Assembly (NCBI RefSeq): GCF_023838525.1
Contig: NZ_JAHUQD010000014.1
Coordinates: 1 to 60,249 of the forward strand
Origin: Caldicoprobacter algeriensis
GTDB lineage: Bacteria; Bacillota; Clostridia; Caldicoprobacterales; Caldicoprobacteraceae
Length of the DNA: 60,249 bases
Reading direction: 5' to 3'
Every line of letters starts with the position of its first letter. Position 1 is the first letter of the stretch. This document shows, piece after piece, positions 14,217 to 23,410 of this stretch. Both the position numbers and the translations under genes were made by a program. Below the pieces are notes generated by a model that was given only the letters and a program-made list of their open reading frames with translations, was not told where the DNA came from and did no database searches.

Positions 14217-14510
14217 ATGGTGGTTTATATTGCTCATCCATACAGAAATAATCCAAGAGAGAATCTTAAAAGAGTAAAAAAGTATGTTAAGGAAGCAATA
14301 ACACAAGGGTATATACCCATATGTGCACTTTTAGAAATAGGGCACTTGTTAGGCCAGATTGATGAAGCTGAAGCAATGGACATATGTTACGCTTATATAG
14401 AGCTTGCAAATGTTATCTGGATATGTGGAGACTGGGAAAACAGCGAGGGGTGCAGGGCAGAGTTGGAATATGCGCTAGATTTGGGCAAAGTAATTGAGTT
14501 TAAGAGGTGA
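14217..14510 (+). CDS. DUF4406 / nucleoside 2-deoxyribosyltransferase-like protein
   Basis: 97 aa. The start VYIAHPYRNNPRENLKRV and the end VIWICGDWENSEGCRAELEYALDLGK match the DUF4406 family, related to nucleoside 2-deoxyribosyltransferases, with the Gly-Trp/Ser-Glu segment normally forming the active site. Phage copies are common and may act on modified nucleotides. The ATG at 14217 follows a G-rich leader (GGGGGCAGGGG). Confidence 0.7.
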   Translation: MVVYIAHPYRNNPRENLKRVKKYVKEAITQGYIPICALLEIGHLLGQIDEAEAMDICYAYIELANVIWICGDWENSEGCRAELEYALDLGKVIEFKR

Positions 14511-14514
14511 CAAA

Positions 14515-15291
14515 ATGCCTAAAGTCGTAGTTGCTGATTTGCCTGAAACGCTTGAAACAGTTGAGCTTTATCCTGTATCCGACTTACACGTTGGCGACCC
14601 TGAATTTAAAGAAAAAGAATTTTTAAATTTTTTGAATTATATTGAACATACAAATAACGCATACGTAGTGCTATTAGGAGACCTAATGAACAATGCTATT
14701 AAAACAAGTATCAGTAATGTATATAACGAGACTATGCCACCCAGTCAACAAAAGAAATATTTGATTGAAAAATTAAAACCTATTTCTCATAAAATCCTGG
14801 CAATAACAACAGGAAACCATGAATATAGGAGCAAGAAAGATGTGGATGTTGATTTAACAGAAGATTTGGCTATGAGTTTAGGATTGGAAGATAGATATTC
14901 ACCGAATGGCGTTGTTCTTAAAATTAGATTTGGTCATTTTAGGAATAATAGAAAAATTGCATATAACGTTTACCTGACACATGGTTACAGTGCAACAAGG
15001 AGACCCGGCGGCGTTTTGAACAACGTTGAACTTTCACAATTGGCAATAGAAAACATTGACGTTTATATTATGGGGCATGCACATAAGCAAATAGTATACC
15101 CTGCTAAGACGTTGTTTTTTGATGACAAAAACAATTGTTTACTCGAAGAGATAAAGTATTTTGTCCTAACTGGCGCTTGGGCTGGTTGGAGCGGATATGC
15201 AGAAAGAAAAGGGTATAGGCCACAAAAGAGTGGATGCCCTAAAGTTGTTTTGTACTCGGGCTTAGAGAAGAAGGTGAGCGTAGAAGTATGA
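14515..15291 (+). CDS. Phage metallophosphoesterase
   Basis: 258 aa from the ATG at 14515 (AAGAGGTGA before it). All calcineurin-like metal motifs are present: SDLHVGD, GDLMNN, GNHEYR, THGYS and GHAHKQ. This acts on phosphoesters, probably nucleic acid or nucleotide, with two metals. Such genes recur upstream of terS in Firmicute phages; the substrate is unknown. Confidence 0.9.
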   Translation: MPKVVVADLPETLETVELYPVSDLHVGDPEFKEKEFLNFLNYIEHTNNAYVVLLGDLMNNAIKTSISNVYNETMPPSQQKKYLIEKLKPISHKILAITTGNHEYRSKKDVDVDLTEDLAMSLGLEDRYSPNGVVLKIRFGHFRNNRKIAYNVYLTHGYSATRRPGGVLNNVELSQLAIENIDVYIMGHAHKQIVYPAKTLFFDDKNNCLLEEIKYFVLTGAWAGWSGYAERKGYRPQKSGCPKVVLYSGLEKKVSVEV

Positions 15292-15305
15292 GGTGGTGAG
15301 GTGAT

Positions 15306-15785
15306 GTGGCAAGGTACGATTGGGATAAGCTGAAAAAAGAATTTATTTTGGGTGAATATGAATCCGTTAGGGAATTCGCAGCCCAAAAAGGCATTAAGTA
15401 CAATGGGTATTTTGCTGCGAAAACAAGAGGTTGGACTGATGAAAAGAGAGCACTGCAAGAGCAGAAACAGAGCAAAATTATTGAGAGGGTTATAGAAAAG
15501 CAAATTGAACAAGAGGTTAACTGGAATATAACTCACCTTAACTTATGGGGTGAGTTTTTAAATATATTGCGACAAGCACTTGAGAACCCAAAAAACTTGA
15601 TGACAAAAGATGGTCGTATTAGTGCATATATTCTTGAGAAATTTGCAAATGTGATGGAAAAGATACAGAAAGGTCAGCGGTTAGCCTTAGGGCTTGATGA
15701 ACAACAGCAGGCAGCACAAGACGAACTGATAACAAGATTGCAAGAAATTGTAGGTGCCTTGAACGATGATTGTATTCAGCACTAA
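15306..15785 (+). CDS. terS: Terminase small subunit
   Basis: 159 aa, GTG start after GAGGTGGTGAGGTGAT. The N-terminal helix-turn-helix (WDKLKKEFILGEYESVREFAAQKGI) and a long helical middle are typical of TerS. The end overlaps terL by 20 bp, the usual coupling. It recognises the packaging site and presents DNA to TerL. Confidence 0.85.
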   Translation: MARYDWDKLKKEFILGEYESVREFAAQKGIKYNGYFAAKTRGWTDEKRALQEQKQSKIIERVIEKQIEQEVNWNITHLNLWGEFLNILRQALENPKNLMTKDGRISAYILEKFANVMEKIQKGQRLALGLDEQQQAAQDELITRLQEIVGALNDDCIQH

Positions 15786-16983
15786 GCAAAAAGAGTTTGT
15801 CAGATTAGCTAACAAAAAATTAAACATTGCTTATGGCAGTGTCAGGACAGGGAAGACAATAATAACAACGATAGCGTTTTTGCTGCATGTGGTTGGTTTT
15901 AAACAAAAACAACATTTCGCAATTGTTGGCAAAACAAGAGATACTGTAAGGCGAAATGTGATACCGGTTATCGAGCAATACCTTGGCAAAGACAGTTTTA
16001 CCTATACAATCACCAGAGACGAGATAGAGTTTTTAGGGCACAAAATCTTTGTTCTTGGTGCAAATGACGAAAAAGCAGAGACAAGGATTCGAGGCCTAAC
16101 TTTAGCGGGTGCACTTTGCGACGAAGTAACGACATATCCGAGAAGCGTTTTTGAACAGTTATTAGCTCGCTGTAGTGTCAAAGGGGCTAAAGTATTCGCA
16201 ACGACAAACCCGGATAGTCCTTATCATTGGCTTTACACGGAATACATTCAAAAAGCCGATGAGAAGGACTATTTTGTTATGAAGTTCTTGCTTGAGGATA
16301 ATCCCTTTTTGCCAAGCGAATATATCGAATTCATCAAGAAGACTTACACGGGCTTGTTCTATAAGCGGTTTATTCTTGGCGAATGGGTAGCGGCAGAAGG
16401 AATTATCTATGATATGTTTGATGAGAAGGTGCACGTTGTTGAGAGGTTGCCAGAGAGGTTTGACAAGTACGTCGTAGGCATTGACTTTGGCATGCAAAAT
16501 CCGACTGTGTTTTTGCTTATTGGTTTTCACAATGGCATAGCTTACGTTGTCAAGGAATACTACCACGAAGGCAGAGAGCAGACAAAGACGGTTGACAAAT
16601 ACAGCAAGGACTTTAAAGAGTGGCTGGGCGATATAAAACCACATCGCATATATGTAGACCCGTCGGCACAAGCGTTATTACAGCAACTAAAAGCCGATGG
16701 GTTTTCTAATGTTCGAGAGGCAAACAATGATGTACTCGATGGGATAGCAACGGTAAGCAAGTTTTTAAGTCAGCAAAAACTGTTTGTACACAGTAGCTGC
16801 AAAAACACAATCAGAGAATTTTACAGCTATGCATGGGACACAAAAGCACAGCAAAACGGCCAGGATAAACCTTTGAAAATAGCAGACCATTGTATGGATG
16901 CGTTGAGATATGCATTACATTCGCAATATCCAATAGGGCAAACTATACAGCGCAGAGTAATAGATAAGCCAAAAGGCTGGTAA
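15766..16983 (+). CDS. terL: Terminase large subunit
   Basis: 405 aa. The ATPase part has Walker A YGSVRTGKT (deviant, as is usual in TerL), Walker B GALCDE and coupling motif FATTNPDSP. The RNase H-like nuclease part has VVGIDFGMQNPTVFL, RIYVDPSAQALL and the final DHCMDALRYAL. PBSX/SPP1-like group. It drives DNA into the prohead and cuts it. Confidence 0.95.
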   Translation: MIVFSTKQKEFVRLANKKLNIAYGSVRTGKTIITTIAFLLHVVGFKQKQHFAIVGKTRDTVRRNVIPVIEQYLGKDSFTYTITRDEIEFLGHKIFVLGANDEKAETRIRGLTLAGALCDEVTTYPRSVFEQLLARCSVKGAKVFATTNPDSPYHWLYTEYIQKADEKDYFVMKFLLEDNPFLPSEYIEFIKKTYTGLFYKRFILGEWVAAEGIIYDMFDEKVHVVERLPERFDKYVVGIDFGMQNPTVFLLIGFHNGIAYVVKEYYHEGREQTKTVDKYSKDFKEWLGDIKPHRIYVDPSAQALLQQLKADGFSNVREANNDVLDGIATVSKFLSQQKLFVHSSCKNTIREFYSYAWDTKAQQNGQDKPLKIADHCMDALRYALHSQYPIGQTIQRRVIDKPKGW

Positions 16984-17024
16984 TTAGGCGGAACTTTCGT
17001 CTCGTATAATAAGGTGGTGATGGA

Positions 17025-18464
17025 ATGATAACGGATTTGAAATTTTTTAATATAGGGCAAAAATGGCCTCCAGATAGCGAAATAGAAAGACTTCAACGTT
17101 ATGAACAAAACAGAAAGCTCTTTGAAGGCAGGCATGAGCTTGTATTTAAGGATTGGGTGCGGTTACTTAGAGACGACAAGAAAGCAACACTGGAGATTAT
17201 TTTGAATTGGCACAAGCGACTATCAACGTTATGGGCTGACTTGCTGTTAGGTGAGAGGCCGAGGATAACAGCGGGTGCTCCTAACTCAAAAGAGCAACAG
17301 CAGCTTGAAGCAATCATTGAGAGTAATGATTTTTTCAATGTTGCTTATGAGGTGGCCTTGGACATTTCAAGATACGGCACAGGCATATTCAAGCTGCGTT
17401 ATGACGGCAGAGCTATCATTGAGGCAATACCACCAGCTTTGTGGTTTCCTGTTGTTAGCCCAGACAACATCAAGGATGTGCGAGCTCATGTAATTGCTTG
17501 GACATTTGAAGTGCCGACACCGACGTTGCTGAACAAAGACAAGAAGACCACTTATTTGCGGCTTGAGATACATGAGAAAGGTAAAATCACGAATAAGCTT
17601 TTTGAGTTGAAAGATGGTGTAATCAAGCAAGAACTGGATGTTACGAGTTTTTATGACGATTTACAGCCAGAACAGGCCACGGGCATGGATGATTTCCTTG
17701 TGGTACCTGTACACAACATCCTTACCAGTGACAGGGTATATGGCCAGGACGATTATTCAGATTTGGACAGTATCATCCAGGAGCTGGAGATAAGGGTAGC
17801 ACAGATAAGCCGAATCCTTGACAAGCACGCTGACCCAAACATGGCAGGGCCGGCTTGGGCTTTAGAGCAGAATGAGTATGGCGAATACGTGGTAAAAGGT
17901 GGCGGGAAATACTTCCCGGTTGAGCAAGGCGATCCTGAACCAAAATACATCACATGGGACGGACAACTGGAAGCAGCTTATAGAGAGATTGATTTGCTGA
18001 TGGAGCAGTTATACACATTGTCGGAGACAAGTGCTGCAGCATTTGGTCAACTTAAGTCGGGGCTTGCTGAAAGCGGCACGGCATTGCGTAGGCTGATGAT
18101 GACGCCACTTGCGAAAGTAAACAGGATTAGGATGCGTTTTGACCCTGCCATAAAGAAAGTGTTGCAGTTAGCAAGCCAGCTTGAAGCTAAATTTGGACGT
18201 GGTATTGAACTTAGCACAATAAACATTGCTTGGAATGACGGGTTGCCCCAGGATGAGAAAGAACAGGCGGAAATTTACAGCCTGCTTGTACAGAATGGAC
18301 TGATAAGCAGAGAGACAGCACTAAAGAGGCTCTTTGAGTTTGATGCAGAGACATTGAGACAAGAACTAACAAAGATAGCAGTTGAAACAGCGCAGGAAGC
18401 CCCAGCTCTGTTCACTGTAAACTTGAACAATCAGCAACAAACACAGCAAGCACAAAGTGAGTGA
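17025..18464 (+). CDS. Portal protein (SPP1 gp6-like)
   Basis: 479 aa. Starts at ATG after AAGGTGGTGATGGA. The wing/stem arrangement typical of the SPP1 gp6 family is suggested by VYGQDDYSDLDSIIQELEIRVAQISRILDKHADPNM and by SETSAAAFGQLKSGLAESGTALRRLMMTPL. The C-terminus is Q-rich. It forms the dodecameric channel at the capsid vertex, docks the terminase and later the tail. Located directly between terL and the MuF gene. Confidence 0.93.
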   Translation: MITDLKFFNIGQKWPPDSEIERLQRYEQNRKLFEGRHELVFKDWVRLLRDDKKATLEIILNWHKRLSTLWADLLLGERPRITAGAPNSKEQQQLEAIIESNDFFNVAYEVALDISRYGTGIFKLRYDGRAIIEAIPPALWFPVVSPDNIKDVRAHVIAWTFEVPTPTLLNKDKKTTYLRLEIHEKGKITNKLFELKDGVIKQELDVTSFYDDLQPEQATGMDDFLVVPVHNILTSDRVYGQDDYSDLDSIIQELEIRVAQISRILDKHADPNMAGPAWALEQNEYGEYVVKGGGKYFPVEQGDPEPKYITWDGQLEAAYREIDLLMEQLYTLSETSAAAFGQLKSGLAESGTALRRLMMTPLAKVNRIRMRFDPAIKKVLQLASQLEAKFGRGIELSTINIAWNDGLPQDEKEQAEIYSLLVQNGLISRETALKRLFEFDAETLRQELTKIAVETAQEAPALFTVNLNNQQQTQQAQSE

Positions 18465-18469
18465 TATAG

Positions 18470-19867
18470 ATGCCTTTCGATGAAGAAAAGCTCATACAAA
18501 GCCTTGTCGAGTTGTATCGGCAGGGCTTTTTGAATGTGTTGAAGGTGTTGCTACAAAAGGAGGCCCAAAAATCAAGAACAACATGGTTTTATAAACAGCA
18601 TTTAAAACAGATAATGGAGATTTTAAACCAGCTGGACAAAGATGCTGCGCAATGGATCCAAGAGAATATACCGAAGATTTATCAACAGAATTACACACAG
18701 GTGTTAGCGTATATCAACAAAATAGGGATGCAGAAGGATATAAACCCGAGCTTTGCGCAGATACACCAGAGAGCCATTGACGTTATAGCTCAAAATATGT
18801 TCGATAATTTACGTAGTGCCACGAATTATGCAGGACGCCGAATCAACGACTACTACAGGCGCGCAGCGTTAGAAGCGGAGGCAGAAAAGTTCACGGTAGG
18901 TCAGACGTGGCAGGAGATGGCCAGAAATTTACAAGAGAAACTCCTCAGTAAGGGATTGACAGGGTTTAAAGACAAATTGGGCAGAGAATGGCGACTTGAT
19001 GCTTATGCCGAGATGGTGGCCAGAACAACCACCAGAGAAATTGCAACAGTAGCAACAATTAATGCTTGTAAAGAGTTTGACATTGATTTGGTGCAAATTA
19101 CAAGGCACTATCCTACATGCGAATTATGTGCGCCATTGCAAGGGAAGGTATTCAGCTTAAGTGGTAAGGATAAGCGGTATCCCAAATACGATGGTGACCT
19201 GGTAAGGATCCCTAAACATCCTAACTGTCGCCACGTGCTTGTCCCCTATGTACGTGAGCTAGATCCTGATGCAGATGAAACGCAAAGGTACAGCAATACA
19301 TCGTTGACAGAGGATCCGAGAAGCGAAAAAGAGAAGCAGGACTACAAAGAAATGCGTGATAAGGTAACAATACAGACTATCAGGCGGAGAGCAAGGGAAG
19401 TGCTTTACAATGAGCAAGCTCCATTAATAGAAAGACTAAAAGCCGCTAAAAAACTGAAAAAGAGCTATGAAAAAGTAGGCGACAAGATGAACAATATCGA
19501 TAAACATTATTTGAATGGGCTCAATAAATACCTTGTAAACTTTAATATCAACAACATAGTGAAAATTGACGAGGAAAGTGGTATAATTACTATCAAAGGC
19601 AACAAATTGCCCAAGAAGGCCTTTGAAAATGCGATAATAGATGCTTTACATCCAGAATTAAACAAGGTGGTTAGAAGAAGATTTTACGACAACAGAGGTA
19701 ATGCTAAATTGGATATTGATTTCACAGACCATGGGCACCCCAAAGCCCATCCAATTGTCCCACATGCTCATGATTGGATAGACGGAAAGCGGAGTGAAAA
19801 ATTTAGAGAATTAACAGAAGCAGAAAAAGAAAATGTCAGAGATATCGGGAGTGATAAAGATGTATGA
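18470..19867 (+). CDS. MuF-type minor head protein with C-terminal toxin-like domain
   Basis: 465 aa. Residues ~1-265 are a minor head/MuF (SPP1 gp7-like) protein with a zinc-type cysteine set (CELCAPLQGKVFSLSG...PNCRHVLVPY). A charged linker (~266-340) follows, then a domain not needed for capsids (~345-465). This last part has a histidine-dense motif, DIDFTDHGHPKAHPIVPHAH (416-434), of the kind found at the ends of polymorphic toxins. An 81-aa acidic gene overlaps the end, like an immunity gene. MuF proteins with exchangeable toxin tips are a known class in Firmicute prophages; this toxin activity is inferred. Confidence 0.85.
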   Translation: MPFDEEKLIQSLVELYRQGFLNVLKVLLQKEAQKSRTTWFYKQHLKQIMEILNQLDKDAAQWIQENIPKIYQQNYTQVLAYINKIGMQKDINPSFAQIHQRAIDVIAQNMFDNLRSATNYAGRRINDYYRRAALEAEAEKFTVGQTWQEMARNLQEKLLSKGLTGFKDKLGREWRLDAYAEMVARTTTREIATVATINACKEFDIDLVQITRHYPTCELCAPLQGKVFSLSGKDKRYPKYDGDLVRIPKHPNCRHVLVPYVRELDPDADETQRYSNTSLTEDPRSEKEKQDYKEMRDKVTIQTIRRRAREVLYNEQAPLIERLKAAKKLKKSYEKVGDKMNNIDKHYLNGLNKYLVNFNINNIVKIDEESGIITIKGNKLPKKAFENAIIDALHPELNKVVRRRFYDNRGNAKLDIDFTDHGHPKAHPIVPHAHDWIDGKRSEKFRELTEAEKENVRDIGSDKDV

Positions 19868-20105
19868 TGTTTATAATAGTTTGGATGAGTTTATTGATGA
19901 TTTAAAAACCGTACGTGAGATTGAATTTAAACACAATGACAAGCATTATTCGCTTTTGTATTATGATAAAATCTATATTTGTGAGTATAACAAACCGGAA
20001 ACTGAGGAAGAGTATGACACCATTGAGGAGTTTTTAAATAACTACAAAATTGATGGAACATCAATTAAAGACTTGGCGACAAGAATCAAAGTGATATTCC
20101 ACTAA
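19860..20105 (+). CDS. Probable immunity protein for the MuF toxin domain
   Basis: 81 aa from the ATG at 19860 (CGGGAGTGATAAAG upstream), overlapping the MuF stop by 8 bp. Small, strongly acidic (many D/E: SLDEFIDDLK, ETEEEYDTIEEFL), without membrane segments, as usual for immunity proteins that bind basic nuclease domains. No morphogenesis gene of this type is normally expected between the MuF gene and scaffold genes, which supports the toxin-immunity reading. Confidence 0.7.
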   Translation: MYDVYNSLDEFIDDLKTVREIEFKHNDKHYSLLYYDKIYICEYNKPETEEEYDTIEEFLNNYKIDGTSIKDLATRIKVIFH

Positions 20106-20172
20106 CCAACCACCCAACCAAACAGGGTTGAGGTGGTATTTTTATGCCTTCTTGCAAGGAGGTGAGTACCAA

Positions 20173-20520
20173 ATGGCTGAGAAGGTCAGCAACAAGCCTT
20201 GGGGTGACATAAAGGAGTCCGACTATGACTTGCAGCAGTGGCACAGGGCTTGTTTGATACACCTTCATGATGGGGAGCCAACGAGTAAGGAGCAATGCAA
20301 GTTACCTGTGCGTGAACCAGACGGAACATTGAATCGCAATGGTATACATGCAGCGGCAGCGGCATTAGCGGGAGCTCGGGGGGGCGTAAAAGCGCCAATG
20401 GAAGAAAAACGCAAAGCTGCAAAGAAACTTGTTAGCTTATACAGGAATGTGCTTGAAGAGGAACCACCAGAGAGCATACTCAAATTGGCAGGCATGAAGC
20501 CAAAGCAAAACAGCGAGTAG
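20173..20520 (+). CDS. Small capsid-assembly-associated protein
   Basis: 115 aa from the ATG at 20173 (CAAGGAGGTGAGTACCAA). The motif SDYDLQQWHRACLIHLHDGE, KLPVREPDGTLNRNGIHAAA and AALAGARGGV recurs as a free protein or as a module of phage prohead proteases and head genes. Its exact role is unknown; the position between the MuF and scaffold genes fits head assembly. Confidence 0.7.
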   Translation: MAEKVSNKPWGDIKESDYDLQQWHRACLIHLHDGEPTSKEQCKLPVREPDGTLNRNGIHAAAAALAGARGGVKAPMEEKRKAAKKLVSLYRNVLEEEPPESILKLAGMKPKQNSE

Positions 20521-20548
20521 GCACTCAACAAAGAGTGCTTTTATTTTT
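20521..20548 (+). terminator. Attenuator-like terminator within the head operon
   Basis: GCACTC-AACAAA-GAGTGC followed by TTTTATTTTT, beginning at the base after the stop codon. A 6-bp stem suggests partial termination, adjusting expression between the upstream head genes and scaffold/coat. Confidence 0.6.
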
Positions 20549-20613
20549 GCATAAAATCTTACGCTTTACGCTGAGCGGTTAATCAGTGGGAAAAGAAAGG
20601 GAGGTAAAGAATC

Positions 20614-21219
20614 ATGGCTGATGACATGAATAAGACAACACAAACTAATCCTGCTGACGCTGGGCAGGATAACAATAATACTCAGCCAGCGGGCAATGAT
20701 ACTCAGCAGCAACAGAAGACATTCACACAAGAGGAACTTGAGCGTATCTTAGCAGAGCGTCTCAAAAGAGAACGTGAAAAATACAAAGACTATGATGAAC
20801 TCAAGAAAGCTGCTGAGGAATTGAAAAAGATTAAAGAATCTCAAATGAGCGAACAGGAAAAATTACAGATGCGTCTTGCCGAGCTTGAGCGAGAGAAGCT
20901 TGAGAGAGAAAGGGAACTTGCAGAATTGCGAATTAGCATGACAAAGCAAAAAGTTTTGACTGAGATGGGCTTACCTCTCTCATTAGCTGACCGTATATTT
21001 GGTGAGACAGAAGAGGAAATCAGGCAAGACGCAGAAGAGCTTAAGAAATTGCTAGGCTTGCAAGCTAATACAAAAGTAGGTGCACCGACAAACCCTGCAG
21101 GGGGAAACAAGCAGGTAAGAACTTTTACAAAGGAAGAAATTGCAAGAATGAGTCCAGAGGAGATAAACAAAAACTGGGACATTATCTCAGAAGCTTTAAA
21201 ACAAGGCTTAATCAAATAA
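20614..21219 (+). CDS. Capsid scaffolding protein (DUF4355)
   Basis: 201 aa. A Q/N/T-rich N-terminus, a long charged coiled coil (about 45-125) and a compact C-terminus (FTKEEIARMSPEEINKNWDII) match the DUF4355 scaffold family. It stands immediately before the coat gene, as expected. ATG after GGGAGGTAAAGAATC. Organises coat monomers into the prohead and is then lost. Confidence 0.88.
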   Translation: MADDMNKTTQTNPADAGQDNNNTQPAGNDTQQQQKTFTQEELERILAERLKREREKYKDYDELKKAAEELKKIKESQMSEQEKLQMRLAELEREKLERERELAELRISMTKQKVLTEMGLPLSLADRIFGETEEEIRQDAEELKKLLGLQANTKVGAPTNPAGGNKQVRTFTKEEIARMSPEEINKNWDIISEALKQGLIK

Positions 21220-21245
21220 CAACACTACTAAGGAGGTTGATTTAG

Positions 21246-22085
21246 ATGGCTATAACCAATTTCATTCCGCAGATTTGGAGTGCAAGGCTCCTGGAAAATT
21301 TGAGAAAAAATCTTGTGTTTAAGAATGTTGTGAACACCGATTATGAGGGTGAAATCAGAAACTATGGCGACACTGTCAAAATAAACAGCATAGGTCCAAT
21401 TACGGTTGCTGACTATACCAAAAATACTGACATCAATCCACCTGAAACTTTAAGCGATGCGCAGAGGACGCTTGTTATTGACCAGGCAAAATACTTCAAT
21501 TTCCTGATTGACGATGTAGATGCTGCACAGGCCAATCCGAAGCTGATGGATGCAGCAATGCAGGAGGCTGCATATGCGCTGGCAGACAAAGCAGACCAGT
21601 ATCTAGCAAGCCAGTATGTATATGCTGGCAACGCAATTGGTGATGACACTACACCAGTTGTGCCGACTGCCACAACTGCTTATGAGCTGCTTGTCGATGC
21701 AAGCATCAAACTTGACGAGGCTAGTATTCCTAGAACAAACCGCTGGGCAGTTGTCCCGCCATGGTTTTATGGGCTGCTACTTAAGGATGATAGATTTGTA
21801 AAAGCCGGATCTACAAATTCTGACCGCACTCTAAGGACAGGTGAAGTTGGTGAGGCTGCCGGGTTTACAATTTACATCAGCAATAACATTGCAAATACTG
21901 CTGGAGCAAAATACAAGATCATGTGCGGGCATCCGATGGCAATAACCTATGCAGAACAGATAAGCAAAGTTGAAGCATACAGACCGGAGCGCAGGTTTGC
22001 AGATGCGGTAAAAGGTTTACATCTTTATGGTGCCAAAGTAATTCGTCCAGAAGCTCTTGTTGTGATTACTGCAAACAAATCCTAA
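21246..22085 (+). CDS. Major capsid protein (P22 coat-like)
   Basis: 279 aa, ATG after AAGGAGGTTGATTTAG, the strongest ribosome binding site nearby, as for an abundant protein. The start AITNFIPQIWSARLLENLRK and the region YGDTVKINSIGPITVADYTK match the P22-coat-5 family within the HK97 fold. Forms the icosahedral shell. Confidence 0.93.
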   Translation: MAITNFIPQIWSARLLENLRKNLVFKNVVNTDYEGEIRNYGDTVKINSIGPITVADYTKNTDINPPETLSDAQRTLVIDQAKYFNFLIDDVDAAQANPKLMDAAMQEAAYALADKADQYLASQYVYAGNAIGDDTTPVVPTATTAYELLVDASIKLDEASIPRTNRWAVVPPWFYGLLLKDDRFVKAGSTNSDRTLRTGEVGEAAGFTIYISNNIANTAGAKYKIMCGHPMAITYAEQISKVEAYRPERRFADAVKGLHLYGAKVIRPEALVVITANKS

Positions 22086-22097
22086 CAGGTGATGTAA

Positions 22098-22322
22098 ATG
22101 TGGGTTAAAAACAAAAGTACTGGCTTAATATGGGAGGTAACGGGGGAGCTTGCAGAAAGGCTCTCCCGCTCTACCGATTTTGAGGTGATTGAAGAATGGC
22201 AATCCAAGTCGGAATCAATTCATACGTCGACATTGAATTCGCAGACAGTTACTTTGCAGGACGACTCTATACAGACGAGTGGGAACAAGCAGACACAGCC
22301 ACAAAAGAAAAAGCGCTCCTGA
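22098..22322 (+). CDS. Small head-operon protein, overlapping next gene
   Basis: 74 aa, ATG after AACAGGTGATGTAA. The first half (MWVKNKSTGLIWEVTGELAERL) looks like the short proteins that follow coat genes in many Firmicute phages. The second half, S/T/Q-rich and ending KKKRS, is encoded in a 127-bp overlap with the connector gene in another frame. Function unknown. Confidence 0.55.
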   Translation: MWVKNKSTGLIWEVTGELAERLSRSTDFEVIEEWQSKSESIHTSTLNSQTVTLQDDSIQTSGNKQTQPQKKKRS

Positions 22323-22714
22323 TGGCCTGCAAGAGGATTGAACGACTGCAATTTAAGGGAATTAAAGCAGACCCAGAGAATCAGATACTACAGTTTCCAC
22401 GAGCGTTGCCAGCAGTAGGAATGCCTTTATATCCTCGTGAACGCCAGTTCAATTTTGATTACACACTTGCTTATATCGTGCAAGAGAAAGTACCCGAAGA
22501 GGTCAAACAAGCACAATGTGAGGAAGCTCTTGCATTGCTCAAATATGGCAATAACACACGTACCAGGCTACAGGAGCAAGGAGTAATCAGGGTAGACTTT
22601 GGGGGCGTGAGTGAGGAATACGAAAGAGCTGGCAGGGGCATAAATAAGCTGTTCAGCAATGAAGCATATGAGCTGCTTAAACCTTATCTTGCTGGGGCAG
22701 TCGCTATTGTTTAA
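22196..22714 (+). CDS. Head-tail connector (DnaT-like ssDNA-binding fold annotation)
   Basis: 172 aa, ATG after GAGGTGATTGAAGA. SYVDIEFADSYFAGRL...WEQADTATKEKALLMACKRIERLQFKG and the RALPAVGMPLYP block match the phage family usually annotated 'putative DnaT-like ssDNA binding protein', positioned as the adaptor that closes the head. Structural role inferred from position. Confidence 0.75.
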   Translation: MAIQVGINSYVDIEFADSYFAGRLYTDEWEQADTATKEKALLMACKRIERLQFKGIKADPENQILQFPRALPAVGMPLYPRERQFNFDYTLAYIVQEKVPEEVKQAQCEEALALLKYGNNTRTRLQEQGVIRVDFGGVSEEYERAGRGINKLFSNEAYELLKPYLAGAVAIV

Positions 22715-22727
22715 GGCGGTGTTAACG

Positions 22728-23021
22728 ATGATTAAAGAGTATTTAAATCAAACTGCAACACTAAAAACAACGATAGGCTACAACGAATACGGTGAACCAG
22801 TACCAAGTGAAAAGATTATCTCTTGTCGCTTTGAAATGAAGCGTAAACTTGTGCGAGATAAACAAGGGAATGAGGTAGTCTCAGAAGCGACCATGTATTG
22901 CATTGAGCCGCTAAAACCTGATGATAGGGTTGTTTACAACGGTAGGGAATACGTTGCAATAGCCGTAAATGAGGTTGTCGACCTTGACGGCAATATTGTT
23001 TATTACGAGGTAGCATTGTAA
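22728..23021 (+). CDS. Head-closure/minor capsid protein
   Basis: 97 aa from the ATG at 22728 (AAGGCGGTGTTAACG). Beta-rich; TIGYNEYGEPVPSEKIISCRFE and the VYNGREYVAIAVNEVVDLDGN pattern fit the Firmicute minor capsid 1/head-closure group. The stop overlaps the next start (TAATG). Confidence 0.7.
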   Translation: MIKEYLNQTATLKTTIGYNEYGEPVPSEKIISCRFEMKRKLVRDKQGNEVVSEATMYCIEPLKPDDRVVYNGREYVAIAVNEVVDLDGNIVYYEVAL

Positions 23022-23389
23022 TGGCTAAGGGATATGTCTTGAAATGGCGTGGAGATGAAGCGAAAAAAGTTGCACATGGAGCAGGAGTGAGAGCACTCTA
23101 TATATGTGCTGCAGATTTGCAAGGTAAAAGCGCCAATCAAGCTCCAATCGATACAGGTGATTTAAAAAGCAACTGCTCTATTAGTCCACTTAAGCATGAG
23201 GGCACTAATTTCTATTATACGGTTGGATATGACCTACCTTATGCTAAACTCCAACATGAGAGATTGGATTTTAATCATCCGAAAGGGGGTAAAGCAAAAT
23301 ATCTGGAAGATCCATTTAACGAAAATAAAGCACGATACGATAGGTTTGTAAAAAAAGCTGTTAAGCAAGCATTAAAAAACGAGCACTAA
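23021..23389 (+). CDS. Minor capsid protein, HK97 gp10-like
   Basis: 122 aa. ANQAPIDTGDLKSNCSISPLK is the typical 'aPvdTG.Lr.S' motif of HK97 gp10/minor capsid 2 proteins, followed by VGYDLPYAKLQHERLDFNHPKGGKAKYLEDPF. It joins the tail completion protein to the neck. Start ATG overlaps the previous stop. Confidence 0.8.
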   Translation: MAKGYVLKWRGDEAKKVAHGAGVRALYICAADLQGKSANQAPIDTGDLKSNCSISPLKHEGTNFYYTVGYDLPYAKLQHERLDFNHPKGGKAKYLEDPFNENKARYDRFVKKAVKQALKNEH

Positions 23390-23410
23390 AAGATGAGAGG
23401 TGATGCCGAT

